Shown: positions 22,118 to 32,475 of the stretch, one piece after another
Numbering within the stretch: the first letter of the stretch is position 1
Layout of the letters: each line of letters begins with the position of its first letter
Source: Gari tellinella
Taxonomy: Eukaryota > Mollusca > Bivalvia > Cardiida > Psammobiidae
DNA length: 64,000 bases
Assembly: GCA_922989275.2 (NCBI GenBank)
Contig: OV277867.1
Location: 39,732,070 to 39,796,069, forward strand
Direction: 5' to 3'
The notes under the pieces: generated by a model
What the model was told of the DNA's origin: nothing
Databases searched by the model: none
The model's input: only the letters and a program-made list of their open reading frames with translations
Program-made: the position numbers and the translations under genes

Positions 22118-22349
22118 AGTTTATTTGCAGACCTGTCAAAATGATGCAAGGCAGGTGCAGCAATCCAAAACATTAGACACTGAAGTTAATTCAACAAACA
22201 TCGGGGTGACCTGGTTTTTCCTGGGAGACTCAGGAATATTTGTGACACGACAAACATCTCTTTCTTCAAACAGTTAATGTTTATGCACTACGAAACAGGA
22301 CCAGGCTCCATTAAAGGGGGACAGACTAGTAACTTATGGTATATCTGTG

Positions 22350-22442
22350 ACACTCCTATAGGAGCCCTCTGATCTGGGTCTACATTGTTTGCAAATGTAA
22401 TGAGTATATTTTAAACAGGTCCATGGTGTTGAAGACTTAATG
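22350..22442 (+). mobile_element. Right half of a family H MITE
   Basis: CTCCTATAGGAGCCCTCTGA, GGGTCTACATTGTTTGC, then AACAGGTCCATGGTGTTGA. Confidence 0.65.
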
Positions 22443-22974
22443 TGTGACTAAAAAAAATAGAGATCAGGATCAGCAGTTTTCTTATAGAATCTGTCTTATA
22501 TGAACCTGCACTCTTTCCAGTGGAAAAATTTCCTTATTCTATTAGCCAATGTTAAAATTTCGGTCAGGGAGTTCCTTCTCTGGGATATAACTATGAATAC
22601 TTTTATTCAAGAAAACCCCCCTGAAATGTACTCGCTGTATGTTTGATAACTGATAATCTTATCTGGTTTTCCTTTGTGTCAACATATTTTAACCATTGAT
22701 AAATCCTTGTTTATATACATGAGATATAAAGCAAACACTTCACTATGGCTCAAACCTTGCCCAAATCCCCACACTGGTCATACATCATTCTCAGTTTATG
22801 GCCAGTTTATGATTTTTCCGGCACCCAGCAAATGACAAGTGAATGAATAAATAGGTGCCCAAATAATAGCCAAGCCTACTGTTACCTTTCTTCAATAGCC
22901 AATTAGCCATCACTACATATCGTTTGTATCTAATTGATACAATATTTATATATATACATGTAATACTTATGTAT
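22443..22974. other. No feature recognised
   Basis: About 530 bp of AT-rich intronic sequence without inverted repeats or credible coding frames. Confidence 0.45.
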
Positions 22975-23206
22975 TTAACCCATTACCCCATAGCCTACAT
23001 GTTTCTAATATTAAAGATAGGTGGGCATTTAAAGCAGGTTGAAAGTAAAGCAGAACGTGCCTAAAGTCACATGTTGCCTTACTTTCAGCCTGCTTTAAGC
23101 TACAGTCTGCTAGGATACAGTAAATATTTTCCTATGGTACATTTCTATGACTGTAATAATGTAAATTAAAGGTGTAAAAGGTGTTACTGATGCAGCAATG
23201 GGTTAA
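22975..23206 (+). mobile_element. Family B TTAA MITE
   Basis: Starts TTAACCCATTACCCCATAGC and ends GCAGCAATGGGTTAA. The hairpin is mildly mutated. Confidence 0.87.
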
Positions 23207-23208
23207 AC

Positions 23209-23273
23209 TAGGATGCAGGTTAAAGCAAGATGAAAGTTTACTTCCATCTTGCTTAAAGCTGCCACCTGTATTT
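23209..23273. repeat. G-type hairpin, short
   Basis: GCAGGTTAAAGCAAGATGAAA pairs with CATCTTGCTTAAAGCTGCC around AGTTTACTTC (arms trimmed to 20 bp or less in the pairing). Confidence 0.5.
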
Positions 23274-23343
23274 TACAGTATCATTGAGTCTTCATTTGAA
23301 AACGCATCTATCAGGACTTGCTAGAGCTTATGCAATAGATACA

Positions 23344-23535
23344 AGAGCTCCAGATACGGGGAGCATTTATAAAAACTAAAATCTTTATTTCTGCATCAAA
23401 CCCTATGGTGTCACTAATCATTAGAATCGTCTCAAAGAGACGATTCTAATGAGTAGTAACACCACAGGATTTGGTTCTAAAATGAGTGAGAAAATGTTGG
23501 ATTTATTCAGTTTACTCCCCATTATCTGGAGCCCT
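23344..23535 (-). mobile_element. Family E MITE
   Basis: The ends GAGCTCCAGATACGGGGAGC and CTCCCCATTATCTGGAGCCC flank the perfect core TCATTAGAATCGTCTCAAAG plus complement. Confidence 0.88.
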
Positions 23536-23540
23536 GGATA

Positions 23541-23758
23541 TTAAGCATGCTAGCGGCGGATATGACTGCCACAGTGATTACCTTTGCAAACAGTTTGGAT
23601 CCAGATGAGACCCTGCGTAACGCAGCGTCTCATCAGGATCCAAGCTGTTTGCCATTCTACCCCTGAATTTAAAAGAAATTCTAAAAAATCTAATTTTAAA
23701 ACAGTAGCAGACGACAATTATTGCAGACGAAAATATTACCCAGCATGCAAAGAGTTAA
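23541..23758 (-). mobile_element. Family C TTAA MITE
   Basis: Starts TTAAGCATGCTAGCGGCGG and ends TACCCAGCATGCAAAGAGTT plus AA. The hairpin is AACAGTTTGGATCCAGATGA / TCATCAGGATCCAAGCTGTT. Confidence 0.88.
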
Positions 23759-24281
23759 GGTAGAGATATATCCTCTGGTACTGAATAAAAGAATTCCAAA
23801 CTTTTGTCCAATGAATATTCGTACATAAAACTCCGCCCACTATAAACATCTATCATCTGAACTATAACATTGGCTAATGGTATAAGGCAATATAACCCCC
23901 AGGGAAAGAGTGCAGACACATAGCAAACATATCCTATAAGAAAGCAGTGCAGACCTTGATCAGGCAGCTTCTTCAGTATCAGCTATGCTTATAGCAAAAG
24001 AATGGTTAAATTTAGAGAGAAAAGAATATAATGACAAATTGTGGGGTTAGAGGGATTGCTTCTCTCTTAAAAACCACAAATATTTTTCAAGTGGGCGAAT
24101 GAGTAAATCTATGTGACAGCTCCGCCCAGAAAAATATGTGAAAACATTCATCCCAAACCCTTTTTTATGTATTAATCCTTTCTACCATATTCCTTAATAT
24201 GCATCCCATATATGTATAGGTAACTGACAAAGCATTAAAAGTGTAGTAAAGCATATAGAGCACTTTACTAGAAGCTCTGTA

Positions 24282-24533
24282 TTAACCCAATACCCAATAG
24301 CCTGTTTATAGTTTTGAAAATAGGTGACTACTTAAAGCAGGTTGAAAGTAAAGCAGAATGCGCCATATGGCGCATTCTGCTTTACTTTCAGCCTGCTTTA
24401 AGCTTTTACTAGCTAGAATATGGAAAGTATTAAATATGACACATATTCATTACGGTTTATATTGGAACTATTTTCTTCAGCGGATGAATAAAATGCATGT
24501 GCTAAAAGTCGCTTCTATAAGGGAAAGGGTTAA
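24282..24533 (+). mobile_element. Family B TTAA MITE
   Basis: Starts TTAACCCAATACCCAATAGC and ends CTATAAGGGAAAGGGTTAA. The hairpin tip is GCGCCATATGGCGC. Confidence 0.9.
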
Positions 24534-25087
24534 CTGTTTTCAAACAGTTTGGATCCAGATGTCAGAATCCAAACAGAATGACACTCCTAATAATTTTTTT
24601 AAGGAACTGATAAATGCAAGCTACTATGTGAATCCCCTAAAGATAGCAATGCAGATCATGGTTAACCCTACTCAAGCTAACAGTGTATATTGATGCTTGC
24701 TGAAAACATTGCACACCCAGATCAGACAGTTCATGAAGGAGCAAAACCAAATTCTAAGTTTAATAACAGATCATGTGACCTTCGCCTGACTGACCTCAAT
24801 AAATGCAATATCCCAAGCAGGATCGACCCATGCCAACAAATTTTCTGCAAACCAAAGCAACAGATCATGTGACCTATGTACTACTGACCTGAAATGCATT
24901 CCAAAGCATCCCCTCCTCATAAGCAATGAGCCAACCAAATATGGGACAAATATGGGCATTTTCACCATATCAAAACGAAAACTATTGTCCGGAAATAAAA
25001 ATGTGACGGATAGACGCCCGGCTGGACAGCACAAAAACAAGTCTTAGAGGATGTGACAAAAGAAGGGGTGACTATTAATATAATTGC
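24534..25087. other. Unclassified, with a family C scrap
   Basis: TCAAACAGTTTGGATCCAGA at about 24540 is a C hairpin arm. CAGATCATGTGACC occurs twice (24767, 24860), a local direct repeat. No gene recognised. Confidence 0.4.
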
Positions 25088-25331
25088 TTTACCCATTACT
25101 ACATAATCTGTTTCTAATTTAGAAGACAGGTGATTATTTAAAACAGGTTGAAAGTAAAGCAGAATGCTCCTTACAGAGCATTCTGCTTTACTTTCAGCCT
25201 GCTTTAAGCCATTATCTACTAGGATAAATAAAATATTTCTTATGGTACATATTCATGACTACAAAGTGAAGCTATTTTCTTCAATGGGGGAATAAATTAG
25301 CGTAAAATAGCATATTTATGGGGTAATGGGT
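25088..25331 (+). mobile_element. Family B MITE, TTAA lost at both ends
   Basis: Starts TTTACCCATTACTACATAAT and ends TTTATGGGGTAATGGGTA. The hairpin tip AATGCTCCTTACAGAGCATT differs on both arms from other copies. Confidence 0.85.
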
Positions 25332-25383
25332 ACAGCAAAAAGTTAAAAGCATTTTATCTCCATGACTTCAACAAATCACTCAC

Positions 25384-25746
25384 CTGCTCTTGGGGACCTT
25401 CTCGAAGCCTGCAGGAATGTGACCTCGGGTAGCGCTGTTGTAACAGTTATTCCTTTGCTTTTGTAGTAGTTGTCCGCTCCCTTATCCACCACCAATAACT
25501 TTGTCTCGTCACCACCTGCTTTCACTCTCGCGATCACTTGCTGATGTGTCTCATTCTCTACATTAACACCGTTTACAGCTATAATTCTATCGTTTTCACG
25601 TACACCAGCTTCCTCCGCCGGCGAGCTGGCATCCACTTTACCGATGAACTGTGCCCCTCGCTCCTTCTCTGCGTGAAGGTTAAACCCATACCCGTTGAAG
25701 TCGGGCCACTTAACTAGTTGACACTGTCGTGGATGGTAGGTCATTT
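25384..25746 (-). CDS. NHERF1: Exon with PDZ2 of NHERF-like protein
   Basis: The exon is 363 bp, with acceptor TTGCTTTCAG above 25746 and donor GTGAGT at 25378-25383. It supplies two bases of a split Glu codon, then residues 310-429. PDZ2 runs from about 314 to 396, with loop GYGFNLH (327-333), SSPAEEAG, NDRIIAVNGVN, ETHQQV with helix-B histidine near 376 (class I), and AGGDETKLLVVD. The last motif is characteristic of NHERF-family second PDZ domains. The two PDZ domains resemble each other closely, consistent with duplication. A short Ser/Arg tail (ASRRSPRA) leads into the next exon. A family C MITE begins within 25 bp of the acceptor side of this exon (25769-25994). Confidence 0.93.
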
Positions 25747-25768
25747 CTGAAAGCAATGAATGTCATAT

Positions 25769-25994
25769 TTAACTATTTGCATGCTAGCGGCAGATACATG
25801 TGCTACAGTTATTACCTTTGCAAACAGTTTGGATCCTAATGAGACGCTGCGTAACGCGGCGTCTCATCAGAATCCAAACTGTTTGACACTCTGACCCTGT
25901 CATGAAAATAAATTTTGAAATTTCTATTTAAAGAAAAGTTAGCAGATGACAGCTGTTGCAGACGGCAGAATTACCCAGTATGCAAAGAGTTTAA
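25769..25994 (-). mobile_element. Family C TTAA MITE next to the PDZ2 exon
   Basis: Starts TTAACTATTTGCATGCTAGC and ends AGTATGCAAAGAGTTTAA. The hairpin tip is GACGCTGCGTAACGCGGCGTC. Confidence 0.9.
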
Positions 25995-26088
25995 AAGTCT
26001 TATCAAGACTAAAATAAAGAGTATTTTAAAATCTAAAATCTGTATCGAAACCAAAGAGACAATTCCAATGGCCTGTCTTTAATTACTT

Positions 26089-26208
26089 CTTATGACAAAA
26101 AGGGTCATAAGTCAAAACTTTAAATATACATCTTATTTCTGACTTCTTAAATCTAATCCCGTCTTGCGACATCTCTTTGGAATCGTCTTGAAAAGAGAAT
26201 TCCAGATT
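26089..26208 (-). mobile_element. Family I fragment
   Basis: AAGTCAAAACTTTAAATATA and ACATCTCTTTGGAATCGTCT match the right half of the I element at 14127-14374. Confidence 0.6.
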
Positions 26209-26551
26209 CTAAAGAGTTGGGGGATTTATTTTTTTTGCAATATGTTGCACATTTTCAAACGGTCTAGACCCTGATCAGAGGGTTCTTGTAGAAGATCTCT
26301 GATCTGGGTGTACAATATTTACATTAAATAAGAATCTCTTAAGTGTACCATTTACAGACTTATCTCCCTTTATTTGTAAAGAAAGGGGATACTCATTGCT
26401 AGGGTTTAAACAAGACAAAAGTAAATTGCCAAAAGCCCTTTATAGGAGAATTACTTTCATCCTCCATTAAGCTGCCACCTGTCTTGAAAACTGACATTAA
26501 TACTCATTTTGAGTGTTGCTCAATAGAGATAGTGCTTGATACCAAAAATAA

Positions 26552-26716
26552 ATGATAAGTAGGGGATCTTACATGAGTGCTCATTAATTATCATTTTTAA
26601 TAAACGAGTTGACTAAAACAATATGACGCAAGCCTTGGCGAGCGTTATATTTGTTTTAGTCAACGAGTTTATTAAGAATGATAAATAATGAGCACGAATG
26701 TTAGATCCTATTTATC
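26552..26716. repeat. Foldback element with arms of about 63 bp
   Basis: The left arm (26552-26614) contains AATAAACGAGTTGACTAAAA and the right arm (26652-26716) its complement TTTTAGTCAACGAGTTTATT. The spacer contains GACGCAAGCCTTGGCGAGCG. It is unrelated to families A-I. Confidence 0.75.
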
Positions 26717-27331
26717 ACATAAACATTTAAAAACCCTTTTAAGTGAACTGAATCCGTAGTTTTTTGTCTCTCCGCCATATGTATTTTCCGCCAAAACTTG
26801 ACGTTGTTTACAGTAACGCCATGGCAAATGACGTCATTTGGCGCCCAGCGCCACGCAGCGCTCGTGGACAACAGGTAGGGCCAGAGCCCAAATATTGATA
26901 TTTCACTATAGTTTATTGAATGGCTTTATAACACTCCCAGAGTCGGTTTTATGTGATAAAGACAGTTTATATTATTCTATGTTAATCATTCAACCAATGT
27001 TAATCATTCAATTACAAACTACTTTTACAATTTTTTCTAGGTCAAGCATTTAATTACAAATTAGCGCTTTTTACATTTTTTCTTCTTCATTTCAACTTTT
27101 CCATTCAGATTTAACTCGTTACCCCATAAACACACCCTTGTATGCCTTTAATTTTTTTCTACACTGAGGAAAATAGTTTCAAAGGAAAGAGTGCAGAGTC
27201 ATGTTAGACTTAAGAGGTATCCTATAAGAAACAGTGCTGACTCTGGCCAGATAGACCCTGAAGGAGCTGTCTGATCTGGGTCTACACTGTTTTCACACAC
27301 CATCAATATAACACTAACACCAGGAGAAGAG
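26717..27331. other. Unclassified sequence with family B and A scraps
   Basis: CGTTACCCCATAAACAC at about 27117 is a B terminus and AGTGCAGAGTCATGTTAGAC starts a decayed A-type hairpin. A dyad GGCGCCCAGCGCCACGCAGCG near 26840 is locally GC-rich (quoted to 20 bp or so). No exon identified. Confidence 0.35.
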
Positions 27332-27560
27332 TTAACTCTTTGCATGCTGGGTAATGTTTTCGTCTGGAACAATTTGTCTGCTACTCTTCTAAAATTAGTT
27401 TTTTATAAAAAATAAAATAAATTCAAAACAGGGTCATAGTGTCAAACAGTTTGGATCCTGATGAGATGCAGCATTACACAACATCTCATCTGGATCCAAA
27501 CTCTGCAAAGGTAAACAATGTGGCAGACATATCCCCCGCTATATAGCATGGTAAGAGTTG
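27332..27560 (+). mobile_element. Family C MITE
   Basis: Starts TTAACTCTTTGCATGCTGGG and ends near GTAAGAGTTGA. The hairpin arms are CAAACAGTTTGGATCCTGAT and CATCTGGATCCAAACT. Confidence 0.83.
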
Positions 27561-27605
27561 AGATTTCCTAAGTAAAATACTGAAATCTACAATTAGTCTG
27601 ACTCA

Positions 27606-27856
27606 TTAACCCTTTGAGCCCTAGTCCCGCATATAGGCGTCATTTTCAAACAGTTAACATGTGAATAGTAAACTTGTCCTATGCAAACAGTGAAGACCCA
27701 GATCAGAGGGCTCCGAAAGGAGCCCTCTGATCAGGGTCTTCACTGTTTGTCACAAGGCTAAACATTGACAAAAACAACGCTTAAAAGTCAGAAATGGACT
27801 AGACTAAAATGGAAACTGGAATTGTCCATTTTAAGTTTCAGGGAGGAAAGAGTTAA
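27606..27856 (+). mobile_element. Family A TTAA MITE, well preserved
   Basis: Starts TTAACCCTTTGAGCCCTAGT and ends CAGGGAGGAAAGAGTTAA. The hairpin tip is GGGCTCCGAAAGGAGCCC. Confidence 0.93.
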
Positions 27857-27947
27857 GGAAAGGCTTAAAAGCAATTAACACAAGTGTGATTTGACTGAAG
27901 GAGTTAGATAAATTTACTATTCTGCATAATCATAGTGAAACCTGGAA

Positions 27948-28101
27948 TACCTTTGCAAACAGTTTTGATCCAGATGAGATGCCACATGACATGGCACCTC
28001 AACTGGATCCAAACCGTTTGACACTCTGACCATATTTTGAAAATATATTTCAAAGAATATTATTTTTAGAAAGTAGGAGACAACAATGTTACAGAGGAAA
28101 A
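27948..28101 (-). mobile_element. Family C MITE without ends
   Basis: The hairpin CAAACAGTTTTGATCCAGAT / ACTGGATCCAAACCGTTTG carries the tip GCCACATGACATGGC, unlike other copies but still self-complementary. Confidence 0.7.
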
Positions 28102-28129
28102 CAAGTAGTGTATCACAATAAGTGACGAT

Positions 28130-29030
28130 TGCCCCATAGAAGCCTTTATCAGCCCAGAAAAAGTGCAGCTTCAAGTTTTGATCTTGGGTTGTAACCTTGA
28201 CCATTGATCTACAGACCTTCGTCTGACATCCCACACATGCATGATGGAGTTAAAGCCCAGACAAGACAAAATGTTCCCCTTTTTGATATTTGACTACTGA
28301 ATGTGACCTTGACCTTCGATCTACAGAGCAGTGTCTTGTGTATGACATATTGTTTTCACTAGATGAACACTCATGCAAAAGTATTTCAAATTCCATCAAT
28401 TCATAATGGAGTTAGAGCCTGGGCAAGACGAAATGTTCCCGTTTTTAACCTTTGAACGCAGACCTCGAAACTACAGACTTGGGTCTTAATCATGACACAT
28501 CATGTTCACTAGAAGAATACTTCTGCCAAATTATTATAAAATCTACTCATGTATGATGGAGAAATGGAGCCCAAACAAGACAATATTGTACCCCTTTTGA
28601 CTTTTTGAACCAAAATTGTGACCTTGACCTTGGAGCTACAGACCTTGGTCTTAAGAACGCCACATAGTATTCTCCAGAAGAATATTCCTGCCAATTTCTT
28701 TTAAAATGAAGCATGGAAGAAGAGCCCAGGCACAACAAAATGTTCCCCTTTTTGACCTTTGATGTCAAATTGTGACCTTGACCTTTGAGCTACAAATCTG
28801 GGTCTAGTGCACAACACATAATACTCTCCAGAAAAATATTTGTTTTTAAAATCCATCCATGTATGATGAAGGTAGAGCCCTGACACAAAAAAATATTCCA
28901 CTTTTTGACCTTTGACAACAAATTATGACCTTTGAGATATGTCTTATTCGCGGCACATTAAATTGTCTCATTGTGGTGACATTTCTACCAAGTTACTTCA
29001 AAATCAATTCATGCATGTAGGAGGTACAGA
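28130..29030 (-). repeat. Tandem array of about six units of about 155 bp, GGTCA-rich
   Basis: TGACCTTGACCTTTGAGCTAC-like segments recur near 28192, 28301, 28470, 28618, 28774 and 28920. Each is followed by ACAGAC(C/T)T(G)GGTCT, ATACTTCTGCCAAAT and GATGGAG-type sequence. The units are diverged. Read on the minus strand they carry AAGGTCAAGGTCAC, linking them to the repeats at 13165 and 49060. Confidence 0.75.
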
Positions 29031-29351
29031 GCAGACTTAATCAAGGTCGAGTTATCGAAATTCAATACTGGTGCGATTGAAGCGAGCTCGAAGAATCAAG
29101 TTTCAACTGTATATAAATATTTGTTACCAAATTGTGTTCATAAAGAAGTATAAAATATAAATTAGAAACAACGTGCAGATACGAAAATCATTATCGCAAC
29201 ATAAAAGGTTAAGCTTGAAGATATTGATATTAAATTGCAACAATAAAAGGCTAAGAGAAATTGATGGCTGCTCCTGTTCAAAATGAGATTTTTTTTTTTT
29301 TGGAACAGTCAAAAATAAGTCAGAAATCAATACAGTTATAAAGAAATTTCA

Positions 29352-29478
29352 GAGTTCCAGATATAATATACATATAATATAAGATAAAATCTTCATCTAA
29401 CCATGAAACCCTATGCTGTAAGACCTAATTAGAATGGTCTCAAAGAGAAGATTCTAATGAGTAGTTGCAGCATAGAGT
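29352..29478 (-). mobile_element. Family E fragment
   Basis: CATGAAACCCTATGCTGTAA, TTAGAATGGTCTCAAAGAGA and GATTCTAATGAGTAGT form the E centre. The outer right part is missing where an H element starts. Confidence 0.65.
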
Positions 29479-30086
29479 TTAACTCTTTCAACACCAAGTA
29501 ATGTTTGTTGGTAATTAGGTTCCCTTGTGGGTCAATACAGGTACCAAACCATGAACCAGTCTACTTTGAATTCTGGGTAGTTAAATAATACTGGTCTGAA
29601 TTAGCAAACAGTGTAGACCATGATCAAAGGGCTCCTATAGGAGCCCTCTGATCTGTGTCCACACTGTTTGCAAATGTAATGATTATACAGCGTTCCCTCC
29701 CTACAACGGCCCTCCCAACAACGGTTCCCTCCTTACAGCGACTCTTGCAGAAGTTCCCCAAACAGGAAATTCATGTCTAACGCCTTTACTGCTGAAATAT
29801 CGTCTGCTTAAAATTGTCGTCTGCTGTTTTTCTCAAAGTTTCATATTGGACATTTTGACAGAAAAAAACTTAATGAATAGTGACAAACAGCTTGAATCCA
29901 GATCAGACAAGACGCCGCTTAACGCGGCGTCTGATCTGAATTTAAGCTGTTTTCAAATGTAAACAAATTTCCCTCCCTATAACGACTCCCTCCGAATAAC
30001 GAACACAATTGTTGTCTCCCATTGGGTGTCGTTGTAGAGAAGGAGCGCTGTAATATTAAACAGGTATATGGTGTTAGAAGAGTTAA
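29479..30086 (+). mobile_element. Family H TTAA MITE interrupted by a D element
   Basis: Starts TTAACTCTTTCAACACCAAG and resumes after the D insert as ATATTAAACAGGTATATGGT, ending AGAAGAGTTAA. The hairpin is TGTAGACCATGATCAAAGGG / CCCTCTGATCTGTGTCCACA. Confidence 0.9.
29688..30050 (+). mobile_element. Family D MITE nested in H
   Basis: The ends CAGCGTTCCCTCCCTACAAC and TTGTAGAGAAGGAGCGCTG are flanked by TA on both sides. The hairpin ACAGCTTGAATCCAGATCAG has an inserted AGACA next to the tip. Confidence 0.92.
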
Positions 30087-30126
30087 CCTGTTGTTTGTTC
30101 CCATCTGCAAGACTATAATAGAATTA

Positions 30127-30485
30127 CAGCGCTCCCTCTCTACAATGACATCCAATGGGAGACACTGATTGTGTGTGTTGTACGGAGGGAGTCGTTACAG
30201 AGAGGGAAAATTGGTTTACATTTACAAACAGCTTGAATCCAGATCAGACGCCGCGTTAAGCGGCGTCTGATCTGGATTCAAGCTGTTTGTCACTCATCAT
30301 TAAGTAATTTTCTGTCAAAATGTCGAATATGTTATTTTGAGAAAAACAGCAGACTGCAATTTTAAGCAGACGACATTGCAGCAGTAAAAGCGTTAGAAAT
30401 AATTGTCCTGTTTAGGGAATTGCGGCAAGGGTCGTTGTAAGGAGGGAATTGTTGTTGAGAGGGCCGTTGTAGAGAGGGAACACTG
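30127..30485 (-). mobile_element. Family D MITE, inverted relative to the copy 77 bp away
   Basis: The ends CAGCGCTCCCTCTCTACAAT and TTGTAGAGAGGGAACACTG are flanked by TA. The hairpin tip GACGCCGCGTTAAGCGGCGTC is perfect. With 29688-30050 it forms a large inverted pair. Confidence 0.92.
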
Positions 30486-30528
30486 TAATTTCTTATGTTG
30501 TGCATACATTACTGCATACAAGGGTTGA

Positions 30529-30779
30529 TTAACCCTTTGAACCCTAGTCCCGCATATAGGCGTCATTTTCAAACAGTGTACATGTGAATAGTACACATGT
30601 CGTGTGCAAACAGTGAAGACCCAGATCAGAGGGCTCCGAAAGGAGCCCTCTGATCAGGGTCTTCGCTGTTTGTTGTAATGCCAAACATCAACAAAAACAA
30701 CCCTTAAAAGTCAGAAATGGACTAGACTAAATTGGAAACTGGAATTGTCAATTTAACGTTTCAGGGAGGAAAGAGTTAA
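30529..30779 (+). mobile_element. Family A TTAA MITE, well preserved
   Basis: Starts TTAACCCTTTGAACCCTAGT and ends CAGGGAGGAAAGAGTTAA. The hairpin GAAGACCCAGATCAGAGGGC / GCCCTCTGATCAGGGTCTTC is perfect in its inner 20 bp except one pair. Confidence 0.93.
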
Positions 30780-31029
30780 ACCCTCTAATCTGGAACCCTG
30801 TTCATGAATCAAAGTTAAACAAATCTAACAGACACCAAAATTAATGGAGATTCGAACATGCACTATATAATTTACTTACGATGTACAACACGAGTTACTG
30901 TAAAATCAAAGCATTCATATGATGTTCTACATCTAAACATCTATTCATTACATACGGAATATTAGAGGTCTGTGCTAATTCATAAATACGAGTTCATTTT
31001 AGCAGGGTTTACAGAAATACAGTCAATCT
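30780..31029. other. No feature recognised
   Basis: Ordinary AT-rich intron sequence. Confidence 0.4.
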
Positions 31030-31235
31030 TGTATAAGTGACCACTCCATAGAAAAGGTAATTGATTAAACTGAAAGTAATGCAGAAGGTGCCTTACAGAC
31101 CATTCTGCTTTACTGTCAGCCTGCTTTACAATACCATCTACTAGGATATAGAAAATATTTCGTAAGACGCACATTTATGACTATACAAAGTTGAACTTTT
31201 TTCTTTTGTGGAGAAAATAATTAATAACTTTAGGA
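31030..31235 (+). mobile_element. Family B remnant
   Basis: CTGAAAGTAATGCAGAAGGT / CATTCTGCTTTACTGTCAGC and ACCATCTACTAGGATATAGA match B. The ends are gone. Confidence 0.65.
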
Positions 31236-31394
31236 AGTAAACAAACTAATACAAGATTAACTGTACATCCTTGGTTGGCAAGTAACATTTCTCTCGTATC
31301 AAGTAATTAGACAAAGATTTTTCATGGCAAAGACCTTACAATTCAATTCAATTCCAAAAGTGATTATTGCAAATTGGCTGGAATTCTATTAACA

Positions 31395-31454
31395 GGTAGA
31401 ATCCAGATCAGACACCCAGAAACCGGGCATCTGATCAGGATCCAATCTGTTTGC
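31395..31454. repeat. Solo family C/D hairpin
   Basis: TAGAATCCAGATCAGACACC / GGGCATCTGATCAGGATCCA with tip CCCAGAAACCGGG. Confidence 0.55.
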
Positions 31455-31880
31455 TACCAACTGATGCAAAAATAGAAAAGATTTGGTAAATGATGGAATT
31501 AATTTGAAGACTATAGAAATATACTCACTCAGTTTAGTGCGTATTATAGTAACAATCCAAATATAACACGGCTTCTGTAAATGATTGTATCTATTTGACG
31601 CTATATCTAAAACAGCGATTTCACAACTAACATCTAACCTTGTTTGCTAACAGCTTTTCCTCGCAAAATCTATAGCGTTACATCGCTAAGAATTCTGAGC
31701 CTGCGTATTGATAAATGCACAAAAAACAATGGTAAAATGATCACTTTATAACCATGGAAACATAGCCAATGGTTAATGATCATTCATATATGACAGATTT
31801 CTTCTATAAAACCTGACTATATTGCTTGGCTATGAATATTCTATGAAACTAAGGTAAACACCCCTCTTTTACATGTTTTC

Positions 31881-32112
31881 TTAACCTTCCCCTCCCCACC
31901 TAGCTTGTTATCAGTACTAAAGACAGGTAGTTGCTGAAAGTAGACTGAAAATAAAGCAGAAAGCTCCTATAGGAGCTTTCTGCTTTACTCTCAGCCTTCT
32001 TTTAGCATCCACCAGTAAGGATGCAGTAATTTTTGTCCAGGACTCTATATAAATACAGAGGGGGAGCATGAAAAGGCATATCTACGTGGAATAAATTTGG
32101 GGAGGGGGGTAA
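31881..32112 (+). mobile_element. TTAA MITE of a family related to B and F
   Basis: The ends TTAACCTTCCCCTCCCCACC and TTTGGGGAGGGGGGTAA are inverted. The hairpin AAAATAAAGCAGAAAGCTCC / GGAGCTTTCTGCTTTACTCT is the F/G type inside TTAA-type ends. Confidence 0.78.
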
Positions 32113-32169
32113 TTGGTCAGAATTTACTGAAAAACCAAAGCCATGCGGATAGGAAAGTCTTAGAAATTT

Positions 32170-32197
32170 AATTTTTTTATTATTATTATTATTATTT
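32170..32197. repeat. (ATT)n microsatellite
   Basis: Uninterrupted TTATTATTATTATTATTATT-type run. Confidence 0.9.
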
Positions 32198-32251
32198 ACA
32201 TTTAAGATAAATGAAACATCGACTAATTGACTGTAATGACTTACAAGTAAT

Positions 32252-32444
32252 CAGGGCTCCAGATAAGAGGGAGTAAACTGAACAAATCCAAATATTTCTC
32301 ACTCATATCAGCACCAAATCCTATGGTGTTACTACACATTGAAATCATCTCTTTGAGACGATTTCAATGAGTAATAACACCATAGGGCTTCATGCAGAAA
32401 TAAGGATTTGACTTATTTAAAAGCTCCCCTTATCTGGAGCCCTG
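32252..32444 (+). mobile_element. Family E MITE with 7-8 bp target duplication
   Basis: CAGGGCTCCAGATAAGAGGG to CCCCTTATCTGGAGCCCTG, flanked by AAGTAAT on both sides. The hairpin core is TTGAAATCATCTCTTTGAGA, where the stem has changed on both arms relative to the usual TTAGAATCG. It lies 32 bp from the PDZ1 exon. Confidence 0.92.
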
Positions 32445-32475
32445 AAGTAATTATTCTTGACAAGATCATACTAAC

